Source: Flavobacteriales bacterium
GTDB taxonomy: Bacteria; Bacteroidota; Bacteroidia; NS11-12g; UBA955
DNA length: 55,479 nucleotides
Assembly (NCBI GenBank): GCA_947447955.1
Contig: CANFLS010000017.1
Coordinates: forward strand, 1-55,479
Direction: 5' to 3'
Position 1 is the stretch's first letter, and each line of letters starts with the position of its first letter. The notes beneath the pieces were generated by a model that made no database searches, was not told the DNA's origin, and worked only from the letters and a program-made list of their open reading frames with translations. The position numbers and the translations under genes were made by a program. Below are positions 45,563 to 55,300 of this stretch, one piece after another.

Positions 45563-46545
45563 GATAATTCGTTGATTTCGTTTAGTTTTTCGACTGAAAT
45601 ACCAGCGTCATACAAATATTCAACTGTTAAAATTAATTTTTCAATGGCCTCTATTAAAGTGAAAACCAATATCTCAGAGGCCAGGAATTGTCCCAAACTG
45701 ATACTTTGGTTCACAAGTAAATAACTTCCTATAATTAACATCGTTGCCGTTAATATTACTTTTATTCCAACACCAAGCCATGCTTGTTTTAATAATATTA
45801 AAAAATGGTTGTTTCTTGAAACTACATAGTCCTCCAATGATTGGTCAATTTTATTTGAATTGTCATCATTTTTTTCCTTTGCAAATTGTTGAATGCCCTC
45901 GGCTGTTTTGAATTTGAAATAACTTTCAGATCTGGCAGTATTAAACCCTCGGTACCATGTGAATTTTAATGAAAAATAAACAATAAATCCAACCAATATA
46001 CCAAAAATGATAAAAAATGGATGATAAAAGCAGAGTAAAATCAAACCACAAACAGCCTGTAACAACTTCCCTGTAAAATCCGTAATTAACTTAGAAAAAC
46101 TCTTTTGTAGGGTAATTATATCCAAAAACTTTGTAGATGCAGAAAAAACTGAAGGGTTATTATCTCCAGAATATTCAGTAATGGAATTTTTGAATTTTAT
46201 CGTATAACGAACAAATAACTTTCTTTGAAAACTATCAATAATACTCAGTTGCGCAATTCTAGATAAGCCTAGTAAAAATACTGCCCCAGTAATAATGGCA
46301 ACCAATATTACCCAACTACTCGACAACCGCCCAGCCAATACAAATCCTATAATTGTTTGAATTCCTAGAGGAATTGTTAAACTAATAATTCCGGCCAAAG
46401 CTGCGTAAATATACAAATACTTAACACTTTTCTTTTCAAACTTGATAATTTGAAATAGGGTTTGCAAAGCGAATTGTATTTTTTCTCTCGCTAACTTATT
46501 GTTTTCTGGAGTATGATGGGGATTTGAATTATATAAATTTGCCAT
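45559..46545 (-). CDS. ABC exporter transmembrane domain protein lacking an ATPase domain
   Basis: 328 aa. Residues about 45-320 look like a type I exporter TMD: six hydrophobic segments (KYLYIYAALAGIISLTIPLG, WVILVAIITGAVFLLGLS, LLQAVCGLILLCFYHPFFIIFGILVGFIVYFSL, VILTATMLIIGSYLLV and the last SEILVFTLIEAIEKLI). The protein ends at EKLNEINELS, where bacteriocin/toxin exporters would continue into the nucleotide-binding domain. No Walker A, LSGGQ or Walker B motif is present, and the HlyD ATG overlaps its stop, so nothing follows. No frameshift is visible at the end. It must use another ATPase or work without one. It is the first of the three exporter genes, 45 bp after the sugar transferase gene. 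Confidence 0.8.
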   Translation of the reverse strand: MANLYNSNPHHTPENNKLAREKIQFALQTLFQIIKFEKKSVKYLYIYAALAGIISLTIPLGIQTIIGFVLAGRLSSSWVILVAIITGAVFLLGLSRIAQLSIIDSFQRKLFVRYTIKFKNSITEYSGDNNPSVFSASTKFLDIITLQKSFSKLITDFTGKLLQAVCGLILLCFYHPFFIIFGILVGFIVYFSLKFTWYRGFNTARSESYFKFKTAEGIQQFAKEKNDDNSNKIDQSLEDYVVSRNNHFLILLKQAWLGVGIKVILTATMLIIGSYLLVNQSISLGQFLASEILVFTLIEAIEKLILTVEYLYDAGISVEKLNEINELS

Positions 46546-46590
46546 TACGTAGAACCTTTCTAAATAATAACAAATGTAATATCAAAAAGT

Positions 46591-48009
46591 TTATTTTCCT
46601 CGACCTTGAACCATAATTAATGCAGTATTAAACATGATTTTAATATCCAAGCCTAACGACATGTTTTCTAAATATAAAATATCGAATTTCATTCTGTCAA
46701 TCATTTCCGATACATCTTCTGCATATCCGTATTTAATTTGTCCCCAACTAGTAATGCCTGGTTTAACCCTGTGTAATCTTTTATAAATTGGTGCTTTGGC
46801 AACAATTTGATCAATAAAAAATTGTCGTTCAGGTCTAGGACCAACCAAACTCATTTGTCCCATTAGCACATTCATGAATTGTGGCAATTCATCTAGTCTG
46901 GTTTTCCTTAAGAAAATCCCAACTTTTGTTCTGCGATCATCATTATCGCTACTTAATTGAGGACCAGAGATCTCTGCATTTGCGCGCATGCTTCTAAATT
47001 TGATTATTTTAAAAGAATTTCCTCTAAAACCAATTCGATCTTGTAAAAAGAAAATGGGGCCTTTTGAATCCATTTTTACAAAAAATGCAATTAATAATAA
47101 AATAGGAGATAGGCAAACTAATGCAATAAATGAAATGAAAATATCCATGCCGCGTTTGATGAATTTTTGCCAATACGGCATAACTTCAAAATCAACCTCA
47201 GCAAGCATAGTCCCTAAAATATTGTTCATTTTTACCATACCCAAAACCAAATTATATTCATTGGGAAGCATTTTTAAATGAATGTTTTCATTTTGAATTA
47301 TGTCAATAATTTGAGGGACATATTCAGATTCTTCAGGCTCATTACAAAGAATGATATCTTCAATGTCGTAATTTTTAATAAGTTGTGGAAGGGAATTCCA
47401 ATTACCAATAACCGAAAGATTGGCATTTTTAATATCAACCAAAGGTTGTTCTGAAATTTGAACCATTCCGTTGATGTTAAATCCTTCCCAAACCTTAGCC
47501 GATTCAAGGTCAGAAATAAGTTGTATTGCTTTTGGCCCCGTTCCTATTAACAAGGTATTATAACCCCATTTTTTACTTCTAATTTTATGGATGGTATAGG
47601 TTGAATTAATCAACCTAAAAATCAAGGTTGTGAAAAAATGAAACCCAAACAAAACTCCTAATGAGCTATAATAATCATAATAGTTGGATACGCTATCGTC
47701 AAGAATTAAAGCGAAAAACAATATAATTACACCCAATACACTATTTCCGAAGGTGTTTTCAAGTTCTACCAGTCTCGATCTACGTAAAATATGTTGATAG
47801 TAGCCAGACATGGCATAGAGCATCACCCAAAATAATGGAATAATAACTAGCCCAGCATATAATTTTATATCTTGGTTGACAGGGATGGTATAGCCATGTT
47901 TTACCGCTTCTACGTAGTTTTTTCTGTATAAAAACAAAACCAACCAACTAAAAGAAGCCGCTAGCCAATCAAAAAACACATGCCAAAATATTCTGAATTT
48001 TTTACGCAT
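46591..48009 (-). CDS. Polyprenyl-phosphate sugar-1-phosphate transferase (WcaJ family)
   Basis: 472 aa. Four N-terminal membrane segments (about 10-30, 47-66, 88-105, 120-135), a Rossmann-like cytosolic middle part (YNTLLIGTGPKAIQLI, DIEDIILCNEP), and a C-terminal bacterial sugar transferase domain with KRGMDIFISFIALVCLSPIL, GPIFFLQDRIGFRG, FKIIKFRSMR, LRKTRLDELPQF, MSLVGPRPERQFF and KPGITSWGQI. The enzyme starts a polysaccharide on undecaprenyl phosphate, most likely with glucose-1-phosphate or galactose-1-phosphate. Its ATG directly follows the TAG stop of the lipoprotein gene, so the genes are coupled. Other glycosyltransferases are absent from the window. Confidence 0.92.
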   Translation of the reverse strand: MRKKFRIFWHVFFDWLAASFSWLVLFLYRKNYVEAVKHGYTIPVNQDIKLYAGLVIIPLFWVMLYAMSGYYQHILRRSRLVELENTFGNSVLGVIILFFALILDDSVSNYYDYYSSLGVLFGFHFFTTLIFRLINSTYTIHKIRSKKWGYNTLLIGTGPKAIQLISDLESAKVWEGFNINGMVQISEQPLVDIKNANLSVIGNWNSLPQLIKNYDIEDIILCNEPEESEYVPQIIDIIQNENIHLKMLPNEYNLVLGMVKMNNILGTMLAEVDFEVMPYWQKFIKRGMDIFISFIALVCLSPILLLIAFFVKMDSKGPIFFLQDRIGFRGNSFKIIKFRSMRANAEISGPQLSSDNDDRRTKVGIFLRKTRLDELPQFMNVLMGQMSLVGPRPERQFFIDQIVAKAPIYKRLHRVKPGITSWGQIKYGYAEDVSEMIDRMKFDILYLENMSLGLDIKIMFNTALIMVQGRGK

Positions 48010-48903
48010 CTAGTTCAAATGAGATAAACGGATATTATCAAATAATATTTCACGAGAGCCGGAAAATGATGCAGGTTTATCTATGCTGTACACAATCTGA
48101 AATGTTGTACCTGCTGCTTGACCTTGTATTTCATAGATTAAATCTACATAAAATCTTTTCCAAACATCTCCTGTAGGATTTATAAATAAATAAGGAACAT
48201 ATTCAGCGCCATTTGTTGGGCTATTTCTTTTAAGTGCCAATTGAACTGGTAAATCCGTTTTTATATCAAACTCTAAATTAATGCTGACTCCGTTAAGTGG
48301 TAAGTTTTTGAAAATATCAAAACAACCTAAATCCATCGATTTGAAGCTATCGTTATTTGCAAAAGTTGCAGCAAAGCACTTGGTAGTGCCGCCAAATCTC
48401 TTGTTTAATTCAAAAGGCCTACTTACAATTTGCGTTGTATCTCCTTTTGTAAGTGATATGGGAATGAGTGTTGAAGTACTATTTTGGAAATCTTCTTGCC
48501 ACAATATTTTAGCGTTATTTCGATAAACGAATTTGGGTGTAAAATTGGTGGTTTTATTTCTAGAAAGTGATATAAAAGTATCGAGCGGATTCAAAACCAT
48601 GTATGAAGCATAGGTTTGGCTATTCCCATTACGTTTTATATAGGGTGCAAAAATAAAGTTGTTTTTCCCTTCTGCATCAAGTGGTATTTGGGAAGGCACT
48701 GGATAGGTACCTAAAAATTGATTGTTTTGGTAAAGTTGAAAAGTAGTAATTTGGTGGATATTATTTCCGCCAATGCTACTTGCATCAACATTAAAACTGT
48801 CGATTTTCAAATAGGAAGGAATAAAATTTTTCTCAGTATGACATCCCCCAAAAGATAAAACAACTAATAAAGAGATGATTACGTTTTTTATATGCTTTCG
48901 CAT
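48010..48903 (-). CDS. Hypothetical lipoprotein
   Basis: 297 aa with lipobox SFGGC (Cys20). The rest is beta-rich (SYLKIDSFNVDASSIGGNNIHQITTFQLY, NFIFAPYIKRNG, EILFDNIRLSHLN), resembling the uncharacterised two-domain lipoproteins with a carbohydrate-binding-like C-terminal jelly roll. I recognise no catalytic motif. It has been kept next to the WcaJ gene with a 0-bp junction, so a role in surface polysaccharide or its export is plausible (inference). A TACTTTTG box on the minus strand (48916-48909) lies 5 nt before its ATG. Confidence 0.7.
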   Translation of the reverse strand: MRKHIKNVIISLLVVLSFGGCHTEKNFIPSYLKIDSFNVDASSIGGNNIHQITTFQLYQNNQFLGTYPVPSQIPLDAEGKNNFIFAPYIKRNGNSQTYASYMVLNPLDTFISLSRNKTTNFTPKFVYRNNAKILWQEDFQNSTSTLIPISLTKGDTTQIVSRPFELNKRFGGTTKCFAATFANNDSFKSMDLGCFDIFKNLPLNGVSINLEFDIKTDLPVQLALKRNSPTNGAEYVPYLFINPTGDVWKRFYVDLIYEIQGQAAGTTFQIVYSIDKPASFSGSREILFDNIRLSHLN

Positions 48904-48908
48904 AAATA

Positions 48909-48916
48909 CAAAAGTA
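48909..48916 (-). promoter_or_regulatory. -7 box (TACTTTTG) of the lipoprotein-wcaJ-exporter run
   Basis: TACTTTTG ends 5 nt before the ATG at 48903. No obvious -33 TTG. It could start transcription of the following five genes. Confidence 0.5.
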
Positions 48917-48964
48917 CATTTAAAATATTGTAAAAGGAATTTCTGACGAATAATTTACAATAAC

Positions 48965-49933
48965 CTAAACAGCTTGGTAGCGGCGTTTTACCTTTTCACA
49001 AATTGTTTCACAAATAATGGCAACCGTTTCTAAATGGTCTAATCCATTAAGTGGACTTAAGTTTTTATCGATATTCTCGAAAAAATTACGCAATTCCATA
49101 CGTTTAACGTCATACGGCATGATATTTCTATCGATTGATATGAATTGCTGTATATCAGAACTTTGATGTGGATTTAAGTCAATATTTAAAGACAATTGGT
49201 CAGTATTTGAAGCCAATCGAAATTCCATTAACTGATTTTCTTGAAAATCGATATGAAACAATTTCTCATGCTGAAATACTCTCAATTTATGGGTATTTTC
49301 CTCAATGGCCCTACCCAATGAAATATGGCAAATTGCGTCATTGTCGTATTCAATATGAATATTCAACAAATCGGTATGTTCACCAAATAAAAACATAGGT
49401 CGTGCAGAAATACTGCGAATATTGCTACCAATGATTCTATTGATGAGGTCTAATTCTTGAGCCAATTGATTGAAAATCCATTGGTTGAATTCGCCAGTTT
49501 TTGGTGCTTGACAATGTTTTTCAAGCTTAATAAAACGTGGTTTTTTAAGGTATTGGAGGGACGTTGTAAAAAGTGGTAAACTGTATAAAGTATTTCCAAA
49601 TTGAAAAATGGTTTCAGATTCCATTCTCAATTTTTGAAGTGTATCTAATTCGTGCGCTGACCAGTTTCTATAACCATCAATAAAAATGTTCTTACCAAAC
49701 TTCATCATCTGACAAATCACATCAAATGATACATTATTCACTTGGTTTCCAATAATGAAATTATCGCCGGTTTGGATGATTTCCAAAATTTTAATAAAAT
49801 CACCAAACATGTTATAATTTAATGAATCATCTGGATCAATATATCCAGTTAATTCAACATCCTTTGAATCTCTCAATAAAGCAGCATATTCGTCGACCGA
49901 TTTATTTGATCCAAGAATGATTGTTTTTTTCAT
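48965..49933 (-). CDS. Gfo/Idh/MocA-like Rossmann oxidoreductase, divergent
   Basis: 322 aa from ATG 49933 (MKKTIILGSNKSVDEYAALLRD); an upstream ATG at 49987 would overlap the pcm region. The N-terminal Rossmann strand keeps IILGSN but lacks GxGxxG (reads GSNKSV). Its Gfo-like features are VELTGYIDPD, MMKFGKNIFIDGYRNWSAHEL (the variant of EKP-x-a...A), and a C-terminal beta domain with HKLRVFQHEKLFHIDF. A member of the oxidoreductase-like group is likely, but the altered nucleotide loop leaves NAD(P) binding uncertain. It is upstream of the lipoprotein and sugar transferase genes by about 60 bp and divergent from pcm. Function unassigned. Confidence 0.6.
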   Translation of the reverse strand: MKKTIILGSNKSVDEYAALLRDSKDVELTGYIDPDDSLNYNMFGDFIKILEIIQTGDNFIIGNQVNNVSFDVICQMMKFGKNIFIDGYRNWSAHELDTLQKLRMESETIFQFGNTLYSLPLFTTSLQYLKKPRFIKLEKHCQAPKTGEFNQWIFNQLAQELDLINRIIGSNIRSISARPMFLFGEHTDLLNIHIEYDNDAICHISLGRAIEENTHKLRVFQHEKLFHIDFQENQLMEFRLASNTDQLSLNIDLNPHQSSDIQQFISIDRNIMPYDVKRMELRNFFENIDKNLSPLNGLDHLETVAIICETICEKVKRRYQAV

Positions 49934-49947
49934 TTGTGATATATGGT

Positions 49948-49955
49948 TAATTTTG
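49948..49955 (+). promoter_or_regulatory. -7 box (TAATTTTG) of pcm
   Basis: TAATTTTG in the divergent region between the Gfo-like gene and pcm, 58 nt before the pcm ATG. Confidence 0.5.
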
Positions 49956-50013
49956 CAGCGCCAACAAATTTTTGATTTTATTGTCATTAATAAAACAAGG
50001 CATTCTTAACACC

Positions 50014-50685
50014 ATGTTTACAAACCTAGATAGAACCGATACTTTAGTGCATCAAGGCAAACGAAAAAGACTCGTAGAAGAGCTTATCAAAAAAGGGATC
50101 AATAATCCGTTAGTCCTTGATTCTATTAGGGTTGTACCTCGTCATTGGTTTTTTCCGAAGGATTTTGAACAGTTTGCATATAGAGATGCTGCATTTCCTA
50201 TAGATCATGGACAAACCATTTCTCAACCGTATACGGTTGCATTTCAGTCTCAATTAATTGATATTAAACAAAATAGTAGAGTTTTGGAAATAGGAACGGG
50301 TAGTGGCTACCAAGCGGCAATCTTAGCAAAAATAGGGGTTGAATTGTATAGTATAGAATACATCAAGCCTTTACTCGAGCAAGCTGCATCAATTTTGACG
50401 GAAATAAATCCTCAAATCAAATTATTCCATGGAGATGGTAGTTTGGGGTTGCCCAAATATGCACCATTTGATGCAATTATAGTTACAGCTGGTGCACCAA
50501 TAGTTCCAGAAACTTTAAAATTGCAACTAAAAATAGGAGGTAGATTGGTTATTCCTGTTGGCAATGAAAAAGAAAATCAAGAAATGTTAAGAATTACGAG
50601 AATTTCAGAAACTCAATTTCAACAAGAGAACTTTGGCGATTTCAAATTTGTTCCTTTAAAAGGAAAACAAGGTTGGGAAATTTGA
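50014..50685 (+). CDS. pcm: Protein-L-isoaspartate O-methyltransferase
   Basis: 223 aa from ATG 50014 (MFTNLDRTDTLVHQGKRKRLVEEL). An earlier ATG at 49972 is unlikely because the -7 box is at 49948-49955 and the family starts at this point. Motifs: VVPRHWFFP, AYRDAAFPIDHGQTISQPYTVA (family block), SAM loop VLEIGTGSGYQAAILA, FDAIIVTAGAP, LKIGGRLVIPVG. It methylates isoaspartyl residues to start repair of damaged proteins. The stop codon abuts the convergent pepP stop with no gap. Confidence 0.95.
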   Translation: MFTNLDRTDTLVHQGKRKRLVEELIKKGINNPLVLDSIRVVPRHWFFPKDFEQFAYRDAAFPIDHGQTISQPYTVAFQSQLIDIKQNSRVLEIGTGSGYQAAILAKIGVELYSIEYIKPLLEQAASILTEINPQIKLFHGDGSLGLPKYAPFDAIIVTAGAPIVPETLKLQLKIGGRLVIPVGNEKENQEMLRITRISETQFQQENFGDFKFVPLKGKQGWEI

Positions 50686-51966
50686 TTACGAATTCATGAT
50701 GGATTCAATTTCATCAATTTCGGTAGGATATCCCTCCATCAAATCAATTACTCCATTTTCTGTAAGAATTACATCATTTTCAATTCGTATGCCTATACCT
50801 TCTTCTTGAATATAAATTCCAGGTTCAACAGTTAAAACACTACCCAATTGCATGGGTTCAAATCTGTGCATTACATCGTGAACATCAAGTCCTAAATGGT
50901 GACTTGTACCGTGCATGTAATATTTTAAAAACGCTTTAGGATTATCTTTTAATTCTTTGGTAGTTAGTAAATTAATCTCAACCAATTTTTCAGACATGAA
51001 CTCACAAACTTGCGCATGATAATCTGGTATAGACACACCAACTTTTAATAAAGTTTTTGCCTTTTTTTGAACGGATAAAACTGCATTATAAACCTCAGCT
51101 TGACGCTTTGAGAATTTGCCGTTTACTGGAATACAACGCGATAGATCTCCATTGTAATTTGCGTATTCTGCGCCGAAATCGAGCAATAACAAATCTCCGT
51201 CTTTGCATTGTTTATTGTTTTCTATATAATGCAGTACACATGCACTTTTGCCGCTTCCAATGATTGGATCAAATGCAAACCCACGACTTTTATTTCTAAT
51301 AAATTCATGAATCAGTTCGGCTTCAATTTCATATTCCCAAACACCAGGTTTTACAAATTTTAACAATCTTTCAAAGCCAAGTTTAGTAATTCGAATTGCT
51401 TCTTTTAAAAGTTCAATTTCTTCTGGTTCTTTTACCATTCTGATATTGGCCAAAATAGGAGCACTTCTTTTTATTGGATGTGCGGGATATTTTGCTATAA
51501 TTTCTTGAGCGAATCTCAAATTGGCATAAGAAACTTTATCGGTAAAACGATCATTTTCATTTAGGTTTACATAAATATTGTCTGCAAGCAAAAAAGCTGA
51601 GTGGATGGTTTTCCAAAATTCATGAAACCAAAAAACACTTGAAATTCCTGAAACAGCAAAAACGTCATTTGGCATCAATCTAGCACCATCCCAAATGGCA
51701 ATTTGCTCGGAAGTTTCTTTTACAAAAATCATTTCTTTAAACAATGGATTTGGAGAATCAGGGAATAAAACCAAGATTGTATCTTCTTGGTCAACACCGG
51801 TTAAATAAAACAAATCAGATTGTTGTTTGAATGTGAAATAGGCATCCCCGTTTCTTGGCATTTCGTCATTACTATGAAATACGGCAATAGAACCAGGTGC
51901 CATTTTATTGGCAAATTTTTTGCGGTTTTTTACAAATAAAGCGGAGTTAATTCTGTCGTATTTCAT
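50686..51966 (-). CDS. Xaa-Pro aminopeptidase (M24B, aminopeptidase P)
   Basis: 426 aa. The N-terminal creatinase-like domain has FKQQSDLFYLTGVDQEDTILVLFP. The pita-bread domain carries the five metal ligands: two Asp in LLLDFGAEYANYNGDLSR, His in YYMHGTSHHLGLDVHD, Glu in TVEPGIYIQ and Glu in GIRIENDVILTENG. It removes N-terminal residues ahead of proline and is probably cytosolic, since no signal is seen. The stop codon is directly next to that of pcm (0 bp), so each transcript probably runs into the other. A TATTTTTG box on the minus strand (51994-51987) lies 20 nt before the ATG. Confidence 0.93.
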   Translation of the reverse strand: MKYDRINSALFVKNRKKFANKMAPGSIAVFHSNDEMPRNGDAYFTFKQQSDLFYLTGVDQEDTILVLFPDSPNPLFKEMIFVKETSEQIAIWDGARLMPNDVFAVSGISSVFWFHEFWKTIHSAFLLADNIYVNLNENDRFTDKVSYANLRFAQEIIAKYPAHPIKRSAPILANIRMVKEPEEIELLKEAIRITKLGFERLLKFVKPGVWEYEIEAELIHEFIRNKSRGFAFDPIIGSGKSACVLHYIENNKQCKDGDLLLLDFGAEYANYNGDLSRCIPVNGKFSKRQAEVYNAVLSVQKKAKTLLKVGVSIPDYHAQVCEFMSEKLVEINLLTTKELKDNPKAFLKYYMHGTSHHLGLDVHDVMHRFEPMQLGSVLTVEPGIYIQEEGIGIRIENDVILTENGVIDLMEGYPTEIDEIESIMNS

Positions 51967-52218
51967 GGTTTTGTCAAAAAGTTTTACAAAAATAGTAAAC
52001 GCAAGCTGTAAATTTCATGGGTTAGATAATTATTTAAAATTCATTCTTGTTAATAATTGCTTTTAAACAATTGAATATAAATTAATTGTGCTTTAATTAT
52101 CTTGAATGATTTATTTTCAACAGAGAGGAAATCTTCAAAAAAAAAGTATTTTTTCTAAATGGTTCAATGTTAAATTTTCAATATTTCCTTTAAAAACAAG
52201 GGCGTTAATTATTTTTTT

Positions 52219-52249
52219 TTGGAATAAAGACACAAAACATTTATTTTTG
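52219..52249 (+). promoter_or_regulatory. Promoter of the large surface protein (TTG-N20-TATTTTTG)
   Basis: TTG at 52219-52221 and TATTTTTG at 52242-52249 with 20-nt spacing, giving a leader of about 58 nt to ATG 52312. The rest of 51967-52311 is AT-rich non-coding sequence in which I see nothing else. Confidence 0.7.
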
Positions 52250-52311
52250 AGGCAACACTTTCTTAAAGATAAGTGTCAATAAAACAAACAACACAAAAAA
52301 ACTGTCAAAAT

Positions 52312-55300
52312 ATGAAAAGACTTTTACAAATTTTTTTAATTATTGTAGCTACTTTAACGGTTAAAGACATCAAGGCATCTCACATGATGGGTGCAGACAT
52401 GTCTTACCAATGTCTGGGAAATGGCAAATACAAAATAACGGCCAAAGTTTACCGAGATTGTCGTGGTATTCCAATGGGAATTGTATCATTTTCAGCCTAT
52501 GCTGGTGTAAATGGTTCAAATGGTTGTGGTACTGTTTCTCCTGGTGGTTTAACAAGAACTGGAATACGAGATGTAACTACGCGCTGCTCATCTGCAAATA
52601 GCCCTTGTAATCCTAAAAATACAGGTGGAACAGGTAAAGGTGTCGAAGAACATACTTTCGAAGCAACAATAGATTTCTCGAAATCACCTTTGAGTGGTTT
52701 TGTAAATAAAAGTACTTGTTGTGAAGTTACTTTCTACGTAAATGAGTGTTGTAGAAATGGTAATATTACCACTGGACCTGCTGGTAATGATTTTTATAGC
52801 ACCTGTATGATTAACATTTGTAACTTAAAAAAATGTGTTAACAAATGTAACAGTTCCCCAACGCTAACCAATGATCCAGTTGGGTTTTTATGTTGTAATA
52901 TTCCTTGGTACTATAATAACGGAGCGTTAGATACTGTTGATTATGATTCAATTTCATATAGATTAGCCTATGGATTAAATGGTGTCCCTGCCTCAACGGT
53001 TTCATATTCTAGTCCTTTCACATACGTTTATCCAATGACACCTTTTTGTGTGCCACCAACAACCATTAAGTGTACAGCGAATCCAAGTACCAATCCACCG
53101 CGTGGATTTTATTTTGATACAGCGAATGGAGATATTATTGTAACACCTACAAAATGCGATGAGGTCCCCATTATAGTCATAGAACAAACAGAGTGGCGAG
53201 CCGATAGTGCGTCAGGTAAATACATAGTCGTCGGGCGAACGCGGCGTGATATGCAGATGTGGGTTCTGGATGACTGCGGATATAACAAGCCGCCAGTAAT
53301 TAATGGACCATTTAGTTGGATTATTTGTGAGGGTGATAAGATTTGTAAAAAAATCAAAATCACCGATGAAACGTTTACTCCTTATCAAACTGTTCCAGAT
53401 ACTGTTGTTGCTAAATGGAATGGTGGTATCCCCGGTGCAACATTTACAGTTGTAGATAAAACCAAACGAGAAAAAGAATACGAATTTTGTTGGCAAACAA
53501 AACGTGGTCAAGCAAGCGAAGTATCTTATTCGTTTACTGTAGCGGCTACTGATCAACATTGTACTCCTCCAGTTATTTCAATTCGTAGCTTCAAGGTAAA
53601 AGTTCAACCTAGAGCTGAAGACGAACGTATATATACAACAGTTGATAAAGGTGTATTATATGGATACAAAGGCGCCTCTTTGGCCAGTGGCAAATTAAAA
53701 TGTGGTAGATTTTCATTTGCAGCAAAACTAGCTGCAAACTTTAAAGGAAATGCAACTTACCAATGGAGTATTAGAGACTCTGTAGGTAAAAAAGAATTGT
53801 ATTTTAGTGCTAAGAAAACAGATACGATAACAATAACTAAAGGTGGTAAATATATTATTGTACATACAGTAAATAATACGTTTAACTGTCCTACCATTTT
53901 TAGAGATACTGTAATTTTACCAGAGCCACCAAAGGTAGTTCTTGCAACAAAAGATACTTTTGCTTGTATGAATACTACCATGAAAATTTTGCCTAAAGTT
54001 TCAAATGGTAAACCAAATTATAGTTATTATTGGACACGTATTACCGTAGATACTGCAAAGAAAATTTGGAAAAACGAATACCATATTTCTGGTGATACCC
54101 TTGATTACTTAATCATTCCTGGTATTAACAGAGATAGTACAATCAGAATTAAGGTAAAAGATGGCGACGGCTGTATATTTTATGATACCGCTACTATTTA
54201 TGTAAAACCTCTTCCAGTAATTGGATTGGGTCCAGATCAAAGAATTTGTACTTACGAAAAAGCAACATTTGATGCGCAAAATAATGATTCGGTAAAATAT
54301 CTTTGGAATTCCGGTGATACTACTCAAAAAATAACCAAACATGTAAAAGGTGATTACATTGTTAAGGTAACGGAGAAAAAATTCAAGTGTATCATGTACG
54401 ATACTGCTACATTATTTGTAAACGATACAGTGACAGCAATTGCTGGTCCTGATCTTACAATATGTAACTTGCAATCAATTTTAATTGCAGGGCAACATAG
54501 AAATGCAGCTTTAACAGGTGTGTATAGTTGGAAGGATGTTACAAAGAATACAGTATTAGGTTCCAATATGGGCTATACCGTTTCACCAAAGAATACCAAT
54601 AATCCAGGAGGATTGGCTCAATTCTTTACTTACAGTTTATACGTAACAGTGAAACAAGGCAATCATACTTGTGAAGATTATGACACCATGGTGTTAAAAG
54701 TGAATACACTTCCTTTTGTTAAGTGGGATCCAAAACCATTGAAAGCACAGTGTTTTGCTTACGGTGATATTGAAGTAAATAATTTCTTCAATAGAGGTAA
54801 AGTTTCGGGTGTTAGAATTTGGAGTGGTAAGCGTTTTGCAGCAGATATTTATATTGATAGTGTTAATGCAACGCGTCATATGTTTAAAACTACCAAATTA
54901 AATAACTCGCAGCTTCAAAACGGTAAGAACTACAATGCCAATATTTACGGTTGGTTTAAAGATACCAACGGTTGTGTGAATGTTGACTCAGTTACTCAGC
55001 GTATTAACGGTAACCCAATTCTTGAATTAACAAATAAAACATATTGCCAAGATAAAGGTGATGCATACATGGATAGTAGTGTAGTAAAGCCTAAAACTAA
55101 AGCAGGGGTTAATTTCCAATGGACTCCACAATTAATGCCAAGTGGTGTTGATTCAGCTAAGATTTTGGTAAATAACAATCCTTTAGGTACTCCTGATTAT
55201 CATTTCTTGTTTGGAAATCCAACAGAAGATTTTTACATGGGTAATTATAAATTCAAACTTTGTATTGAAGATATCTTAACTAAGTGTAAAAGTTGTGATA

